Part shown: in pieces, positions 7,664 through 11,713 of the stretch
Layout of the letters: each line of letters opens with the position of its first letter
How positions within the stretch are numbered: the first letter of the stretch is position 1
Assembly (NCBI GenBank): GCA_937925595.1
Contig: CALALQ010000344.1
Coordinates: forward strand, 1 to 11,713
Direction: 5' to 3'
DNA length: 11,713 nucleotides
Origin: an uncultured Demequina sp.
GTDB lineage: Bacteria > Actinomycetota > Actinomycetes > Actinomycetales > Demequinaceae
Made by a program: the position numbers and the translations under genes
The notes under the pieces: generated by a model
Database searches by the model: none
Told to the model about the DNA's origin: nothing
What the model saw: the letters and a program-made list of their open reading frames with translations, nothing else

Positions 7664-9048
7664 GCGGTGGGCTTCGCGGTGAGCCGGACCATCAGCTTGC
7701 TGATGCCCCGTACGAAGTTGGACTGTACGTACTCCGGCTCCCCCACGACCTCGATCTTCTCGAAGCGCGGGAGCAGTTCCTCCCACAGGACCCTCAGCTG
7801 GAGCTCGGCCAGCCGATTGCCCATACAGCGGTGGACGCCGAAGCCAAAGGCGATGTGGTTGCGCGCGTTGGGCCGATCGATGATCAGCTCATCCGGACGC
7901 TCGAACACAGTCTCGTCGCGGTTGCCGGAGGCGTACCACATCACGACCTTGTCGCCCTTGCGGATGAACTGGCCGTTCAGGACTGTGTCCGCCTTGGCGA
8001 TCCGGCGCATGTAGGCGAGCGGAGTCTGCCAGCGGATGATCTCCGACACCATGTTGGGGATCACGTCGGGGTTGGCCTTCAGCTTCTCAAATTGATCGGG
8101 GAACTGGTTGAGCGCAAGAACGCCGCCACTCATCGAGTTGCGGGTCGTGTCGTTGCCCCCGACGATCAGCAGCACCAGGTTTCCGAGGAACTCCATGGGG
8201 CGATCGATCAGGTCCTTGGTGTTCTCGTTGCTCTGCAACATGGTGATCAGATCGAAGCCCGGTTCCTCCCCTGCGGCAGTTCGGGCGGCCTTGTCATGCC
8301 AGAGCGCGCTGAGACCTCGCGCCATGTCGCGCATTCCGTGGAAGACCTCGTCGTTGTCAGAGGGACCGCCGTTCGCCTGCTCCATCGACGACGCAAGATC
8401 TGACCAGTAGGTCAGCTTGTGTCGTTGCTCGTACGGAAAGTCGAGCAAAGTGGCCAGCATGCGGCCCGTCAGCTCGATCGACACGTGTTGCACCCAGTTG
8501 AAGGGTTCGCCGACCGGAAGGCCGTCCAAGACCTCGCGGACGCGCTCTCGGATGAGACTCTCCATCTCGCGGAGGTTCTTCGGCGCGACAACGCCCTGGA
8601 CCGCCTGCCGCTGCAGGTCGTGCCGCGGCGGGTCCATTGCGATGAACATCTCGATATCGAGGAAGCGGGGTGGCACGCCGATCACGATCAAGGGTTCGGC
8701 TGAGAAGACCTCATGGTTCTTGTCGACGGCGATGATGTCGGCGTGCCGGGTGACCGACCAGAATGGCCCGAACGGGCTGTTCGACTGATAGTGGACGGGA
8801 GCCTCGTTCCGCAGCCGCTGGAAGTAGGACTGCCAACGGCCCTGTCGGTACAGGAACGGATTGCTGAGGTCGATGTCCGCGAGCTCGACTTCTTCGACTG
8901 GCGGGATGGGACGCTCGACGAACATTCGCTCACCGTTGGTGCCCGTCACCCACCTCCTCGTCTTGTCGTAGAGATGCGCACCCTGGATCTGCCGCTCCAT
9001 CGGGATGGCTGACTGAACTTTGGCAGTGATCGCCTCAGGAATCCTCAT
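7660..9048 (-). CDS. Cytochrome P450, CYP153 family (terminal alkane/fatty acid hydroxylase)
   Basis: CYP153 enzymes add oxygen to the terminal carbon of alkanes, alcohols or fatty acids. 462 residues with I-helix I295-V-G-G-N-D-T-T-R303, the GGNDTTRNSM block that marks CYP153, the K-helix E336-I-I-R339, and haem loop F401-G-F-G-V-H-R-C408-M-G-N. The long N-terminus (MERQIQG at 17-23, NPFLYRQG at 63-70, SPFGPFWSVT at 91-100) looks closer to proteobacterial CYP153A such as that of Marinobacter than to the shorter mycobacterial HXN-1500 type, as far as memory allows. ATG at 9048 has GAGAGGAG ten bases upstream; a GTG at 9075 overlapping the ferredoxin stop would add nine residues. Its stop overlaps the reductase ATG. 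Substrate chain length cannot be read from sequence. Confidence 0.95.
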   Translation of the reverse strand: MRIPEAITAKVQSAIPMERQIQGAHLYDKTRRWVTGTNGERMFVERPIPPVEEVELADIDLSNPFLYRQGRWQSYFQRLRNEAPVHYQSNSPFGPFWSVTRHADIIAVDKNHEVFSAEPLIVIGVPPRFLDIEMFIAMDPPRHDLQRQAVQGVVAPKNLREMESLIRERVREVLDGLPVGEPFNWVQHVSIELTGRMLATLLDFPYEQRHKLTYWSDLASSMEQANGGPSDNDEVFHGMRDMARGLSALWHDKAARTAAGEEPGFDLITMLQSNENTKDLIDRPMEFLGNLVLLIVGGNDTTRNSMSGGVLALNQFPDQFEKLKANPDVIPNMVSEIIRWQTPLAYMRRIAKADTVLNGQFIRKGDKVVMWYASGNRDETVFERPDELIIDRPNARNHIAFGFGVHRCMGNRLAELQLRVLWEELLPRFEKIEVVGEPEYVQSNFVRGISKLMVRLTAKPTA

Positions 9049-9071
9049 GATTTCGACGCTCCTCTCGTTGA

Positions 9072-9392
9072 TCACATCTGGAATTCGGGCAGACGGACAG
9101 TCAGTCCGTCCCAGGCCTCGGAGACCACCATCTGGCAGGACAACCGAGAGGTCGGTTCACGCTCGGGGTTCATGGCGAGCATCTGCTCCTCGTCGGCACC
9201 GGATGGCCCCACGCGGTCCGACCACCGAGGGTCAACGATGACGTGACAGGTCCCGCACGCAGCCTCGCCCCCGCAGTCGCCGTCGATGCCGGGCACCGCG
9301 TTGTTCGTCGCGACCTGCATCAACGACTGCCCTTCCTCCAGGGACGCCGCGTGTGTCTCGCCGTCGTGCGACACGAAAGTAACCACTGCCAT
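9072..9392 (-). CDS. [2Fe-2S] ferredoxin, adrenodoxin/putidaredoxin type
   Basis: Carries single electrons from the reductase to the P450. 106 residues with the four cluster ligands C40, C46, C49 (DGDCGGEAACGTC) and C86 (RLSCQ), the spacing of vertebrate-type ferredoxins. ATG at 9392 has AGGAG six bases upstream, preferred over an ATG six codons earlier. It is the first gene of the long minus-strand operon, followed directly by CYP153, and faces the AraC-family gene across 122 nt. This is the same order I recall for CYP153 loci of alkane-degrading Alcanivorax (regulator, ferredoxin, P450, then reductase), without the alcohol dehydrogenase found there. Confidence 0.95.
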   Translation of the reverse strand: MAVVTFVSHDGETHAASLEEGQSLMQVATNNAVPGIDGDCGGEAACGTCHVIVDPRWSDRVGPSGADEEQMLAMNPEREPTSRLSCQMVVSEAWDGLTVRLPEFQM

Positions 9393-9427
9393 AACCAACT
9401 CCTGGTGCATGTCGGGGGCCGCAATGC

Positions 9428-9444
9428 CTTGCTCAAACTCTTGC
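9428..9444. promoter_or_regulatory. Direct repeat CTTGC-N7-CTTGC, candidate AraC-type operator
   Basis: CTTGC at 9428-9432 recurs at 9440-9444, about one helical turn apart, in the gap between the divergent ferredoxin and AraC-family genes. AraC-family proteins often bind direct repeats spaced by one or two turns. The second copy overlaps the proposed -35 box of the regulator gene, which would fit autoregulation. Short repeats like this can arise by chance. Confidence 0.25.
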
Positions 9445-9469
9445 CGCGGGCGCCGGGCCTGGCTATGTT
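9441..9469 (+). promoter_or_regulatory. Candidate promoter of the AraC-family gene
   Basis: TTGCCG (9441-9446), a 17-nt spacer, and TATGTT (9464-9469) resemble sigma-70-type -35 and -10 boxes. A start near 9476 would give a leader of about 40 nt before the ATG at 9515. No convincing promoter was found for the opposite, ferredoxin side, which fits a promoter needing the activator. Confidence 0.35.
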
Positions 9470-9514
9470 CACCGGATCCAGATAGTTGTGAGTTCGGGTC
9501 AGAGAAAGGCTTCG

Positions 9515-10525
9515 ATGAGCTTCACCGAACCGGGTGTCCCCTACACCGCATTCGCGCAGTTGCTCGAGAGCCAAGCGCTCGACGCGCACGCGGTCGCACA
9601 GTTCCGCGCCATCATGACTCGCGAGAGTGCCGCCGATCCGACCCTGCTGCAGCTTGAGGGCCAGGTCCCGGTGCGGTGGTTCCGGGAGGTCTACCCCGAG
9701 CTTGACGCCGAACAAGCAACCAAGCTCGGCCACGCGTTCGCAGAACACGCTCAGTTGACCTCTTTCGGCCCCTTGAGCGTTCCGCTCATCAGCGCAGGGT
9801 CCGTAGCCGAGATCATGGAACTGCTCACGTATCTTCCCTTGATCACGACGGCCGTCACGACACGGTTCCATCCGAACGAAGAGGGACTCACGGTTGGGCT
9901 CACAGGCCACATAGGTGATTCGGACCTGGACTGCCTGATCGTCACCTACTGCGGCGCCGCGCTGCGGCGATTGGTCCAGATGCTCGTCGGCGACGAATCA
10001 ATCGTCAGACTGCACACGAGTTGGCCAGCACCGACCGACGTGGATCAGGACGACGCGCGGCCCGGGAACATGGTTTTCAACGCCCCGATGACGTTCCTCC
10101 ACGTGCCCACTGAGCCTCTGAATGAGGTCTGTCGATTCTCCGATCCCGTTGCCTATCGGCTCGCCATTGCCGACCTCCGGGAAGCTCTCGAGCACAGGGT
10201 CGGACCCACGTCGTACTCGGCCAAGGTACGAGCGTCGTTGGACGAGGCTGCAGCGCTCAAGACGTGCCGGACGGTCGCCGAGGAGCTGTCAGTGTCCGCC
10301 AGCACCCTCAAACGGCGCCTCCACGAGGAGGGCACCACGTTCCGCGAGTTGCTCGAGTCGTCGTTGCTTGAGCGCGCCACGCTACGGCTACTCGACCGAT
10401 CCATGTCGGTCAGCGAGATCGCCGTTGACCTCGGTTACAGCGACCTCACCAACTTCTCGCACGCCTTCAAGCGGTGGACGGGCCGGTCTCCACGGCAGTT
10501 TCGAGAATCGTGCCGGAGCTGGTGA
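9515..10525 (+). CDS. AraC-family transcriptional regulator of the CYP153 operon
   Basis: 336 residues. The N-terminal two thirds resembles the arabinose-binding-like sensor domain (Arabinose_bd type) seen in many regulators of lipid and alkane genes. The C-terminal 90 residues hold two helix-turn-helix units: the first around TVAEELSVSASTLKRRLHEE, the second around VSEIAVDLGYSDLTNFSHAF with the family signature ending WTGRSPRQFR. ATG at 9515 has GAAAGG five bases upstream; a GTG at 9488 lacks one. It is divergent from the ferredoxin gene. AraC-type regulators beside CYP153 genes (for example CypR in Dietzia, as I recall) respond to alkanes or their products, so activation of the operon by such a molecule is a reasonable inference. 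Confidence 0.92.
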   Translation: MSFTEPGVPYTAFAQLLESQALDAHAVAQFRAIMTRESAADPTLLQLEGQVPVRWFREVYPELDAEQATKLGHAFAEHAQLTSFGPLSVPLISAGSVAEIMELLTYLPLITTAVTTRFHPNEEGLTVGLTGHIGDSDLDCLIVTYCGAALRRLVQMLVGDESIVRLHTSWPAPTDVDQDDARPGNMVFNAPMTFLHVPTEPLNEVCRFSDPVAYRLAIADLREALEHRVGPTSYSAKVRASLDEAAALKTCRTVAEELSVSASTLKRRLHEEGTTFRELLESSLLERATLRLLDRSMSVSEIAVDLGYSDLTNFSHAFKRWTGRSPRQFRESCRSW

Positions 10526-10553
10526 TCGATCCGCTTGGTGTGCGGCTCGCGTA

Positions 10554-10588
10554 GCCGGCACAGCGCCCGGCCCGACCTACGTGCCGGC
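10554..10588. terminator. Inverted repeat after the AraC-family gene
   Basis: GCCGGCAC (10554-10561) and GTGCCGGC (10581-10588) are perfect 8-bp arms with a 19-nt loop, starting 28 nt after the regulator's stop. There is no T tract, as is common in actinomycetes. The rest of the gap 10526-10773, between two converging genes, shows no convincing gene. Confidence 0.4.
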
Positions 10589-10773
10589 ATCGATCAGATC
10601 TGTCCCGACTCGCCGTGCTCGGCCAAGGTCGGCGCCCGATCTCACGATGCGTGCCCTCCGTCGCCTGCCAGGTACTGGCTACTGCCGCCCCCAACTGCTG
10701 ATTCCAGATTCCGACGAGCTCCACCGATAGCGAGACCTCCAGCGGTGTCGGAGGAGTACAGCGGTCGGAGACG

Positions 10774-11352
10774 CTAGCCAGCAAGGCCCTGCATCAGTAC
10801 AGCGAGGACCCGTTTCGCGATTTGTTCTGCGGACGGGCGGGTGTCTTCGACGGCGTGGTAGAGACCGGCGACGGTGATGGCGCCAAAGATCGCGAGCGAG
10901 GCGTCTTCGGGGTGGGGCTGGACCTGTAGCGATCCATCGGCGGCGCCTTCGTCGAGAAGTTGTTCGATGGGTCGCTGGAAAGCCTCCTGGAGGGCGTGGG
11001 CCAGCTCCGGGAGTCTGGTGGCACGACCAAGGTCACCCACGAGCGCTCGGCATGCGGCCGGCTGGTCGAGCATGACGGCGATCTGCGCGTGGACCGCGGC
11101 TTCGAGACGCTCGCGGGCGGTTCCGGGGGTGCCGACGGCGGCCGCAACCTCCCCGGCGATGGCTTCGAGCATGTCGGTGAGCAGGAAGGCCAGGATCTCG
11201 TCCTTGCCTGTGAAGTAGTAGTAGAGCGTTGCGCGGGGGATGCCGGAGGCGGCGGCGATGTCGTCCATCTTGGCCTCGGTGATGCCGCGCTCGGCGATCA
11301 GCTCTGCTGCGCCGTAGAGCTTGCTCGCGATCGTTGCTGGCAGTTGCCGCAT
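10774..11352 (-). CDS. TetR-family transcriptional regulator
   Basis: 192 residues. The N-terminal helix-turn-helix is clear: ITEAKMDDIAAASGIPRATL (24-43) followed by YYYFTGKDEILAFLL, the standard TetR recognition helix and adjoining segment. The C-terminal domain (about 65-190) is the ligand-binding and dimer part and shows no sign of its ligand. ATG at 11352 has AAGG five bases upstream. It is divergent from the MmpL-type transporter gene with a palindromic operator in the gap, so it most likely represses itself and the transporter until a small lipophilic ligand binds. It converges on the AraC-family gene and probably belongs to a different unit from the P450 operon. Confidence 0.92.
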   Translation of the reverse strand: MRQLPATIASKLYGAAELIAERGITEAKMDDIAAASGIPRATLYYYFTGKDEILAFLLTDMLEAIAGEVAAAVGTPGTARERLEAAVHAQIAVMLDQPAACRALVGDLGRATRLPELAHALQEAFQRPIEQLLDEGAADGSLQVQPHPEDASLAIFGAITVAGLYHAVEDTRPSAEQIAKRVLAVLMQGLAG

Positions 11353-11372
11353 CTGTGCCTTGACCTTTCGGG

Positions 11373-11390
11373 CGAACGTCTCTGCGTTCG
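11373..11390. promoter_or_regulatory. Inverted repeat in the TetR gene leader
   Basis: CGAACG (11373-11378) and CGTTCG (11385-11390) are 6-bp arms around TCTCTG, 21 nt upstream of the TetR ATG. It could be a second operator or a hairpin in the TetR message. Shorter and less striking than the palindrome at 11424. Confidence 0.3.
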
Positions 11391-11423
11391 TTCGATGTGT
11401 ATCGACTGTGGCGCCAGTCTATG

Positions 11424-11440
11424 TTGTACTTTGAGTACAA
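11424..11440. promoter_or_regulatory. Palindromic operator TTGTACT-TTG-AGTACAA
   Basis: Perfect 7-bp arms around a 3-bp centre in the gap between the divergent TetR and transporter genes, the size and place expected of a TetR operator. A possible -10 box TATGTT (11420-11425) reading toward the transporter overlaps its left edge, so a bound repressor would block that promoter. Confidence 0.65.
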
Positions 11441-11470
11441 ACCAAAGATGCAGACACCGTGGGGGTATCC

Positions 11471-11713
11471 GTGGGTGTTGGGGCGCCGGGCCGTCTGGCC
11501 CACTTGTGCGCGGTGGGAATCCGCTTCCCGCGTGTGGTGGTTGTGGGCTGGCTGATCGCCGCTGCGGCGGTGACCTTCGGGCTGCCGTCTCTGCCATCGG
11601 TGGTTGAGCGAAACAGCGCCGCGTTCCTGCCCGAGGATGCTCCGACGTTGGCTGCGTTGCACCGGATGGATGAGGCGTTCGGGTCGGGACGCACCGAGTC
11701 GTTCGCCTACGTC
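11471..11713 (+). CDS. MmpL/RND-family transporter (3' end beyond window)
   Basis: Only the first 81 codons are present. After a short cytoplasmic start (GRLAHLCAVGIRFPR) comes a hydrophobic segment VVVVGWLIAAAAVTFGL, the first membrane helix, then LPSVVERNSAAFLPEDAPTL, matching the start of the large outer loop of mycobacterial MmpL proteins, which export lipids or drugs using the proton gradient. GTG at 11471 has GGGGG five bases upstream; a GTG at 11459 would add four residues. An in-frame stop at 11432 excludes a longer start. Divergent from the TetR gene, which probably controls it. Cargo cannot be inferred. Confidence 0.85.
   Translation, partial: MGVGAPGRLAHLCAVGIRFPRVVVVGWLIAAAAVTFGLPSLPSVVERNSAAFLPEDAPTLAALHRMDEAFGSGRTESFAYV

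Noticed and set aside
7453..8403. 316-codon open frame on the plus strand
   Set aside because: Antisense to the reductase and CYP153 genes, both of which carry full sets of family motifs.
10122..10730. 202-codon plus-strand frame overlapping the AraC gene end
   Set aside because: Arg/Ser/Pro-rich shadow of the regulator's helix-turn-helix region that runs on into the noncoding gap.
11404..11419. GACTG-N6-CAGTC inverted repeat as a further operator
   Set aside because: Only 5-bp arms around a GC-rich core; not distinguishable from chance beside the stronger palindrome.
11033..11662. 209-codon minus-strand frame across the TetR start and operator
   Set aside because: Overlaps the TetR gene in another frame and would cover the promoter region and the transporter start; low-complexity Arg/His-rich sequence.

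Overview
This is a high-GC window with densely packed genes, frequent start/stop overlaps and GTG starts. It carries a CYP136-like P450, an MmpL-type transporter under a TetR regulator, and a BtrH/DUF4872 protein. These features point to an actinomycete, probably in the mycolic-acid group (Mycobacterium, Nocardia, Rhodococcus and relatives). The species cannot be told from the sequence alone.

Layout. One long operon runs on the minus strand from about 9392 down past the left edge. In transcription order it encodes: a [2Fe-2S] ferredoxin, a CYP153-family P450, a FAD/NAD ferredoxin reductase, a CYP136-like P450, a transglutaminase-like protein, an aldehyde dehydrogenase, a short-chain dehydrogenase (with a one-base frameshift as given), a BtrH/DUF4872 putative acyltransferase, a 54-residue orphan, and a PaaI-type thioesterase cut by the window start. 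Four junctions have 4-nt start/stop overlaps (CYP153/reductase, CYP136/transglutaminase, ALDH/SDR, 54-aa protein/thioesterase), so translation is probably coupled. A divergent AraC-family regulator (9515-10525, plus strand) faces the ferredoxin across a 122-nt gap. To the right lies a separate unit: a TetR regulator (minus) divergent from an MmpL-type transporter (plus, cut by the window end), with a 17-bp palindromic operator between them.

How the genes fit together (inference). The AraC regulator probably switches on the operon in response to an alkane- or fatty-acid-like substrate. Ferredoxin and reductase supply electrons to CYP153 for terminal hydroxylation, and possibly also to CYP136. 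The SDR and ALDH can take the alcohol through aldehyde to acid, and the thioesterase can release an acyl-CoA. The unusual part is the second half: two proteins with cysteine-centred active sites (transglutaminase-like and BtrH-like) sit with the oxidation genes. This suggests that an oxidised lipid is joined to, or released from, an amine or thiol carrier rather than simply burned by beta-oxidation. That step is not described for any system I can name.

No stretch over 300 bases lacks a gene. No tRNA, rRNA, CRISPR array or transposase was seen.
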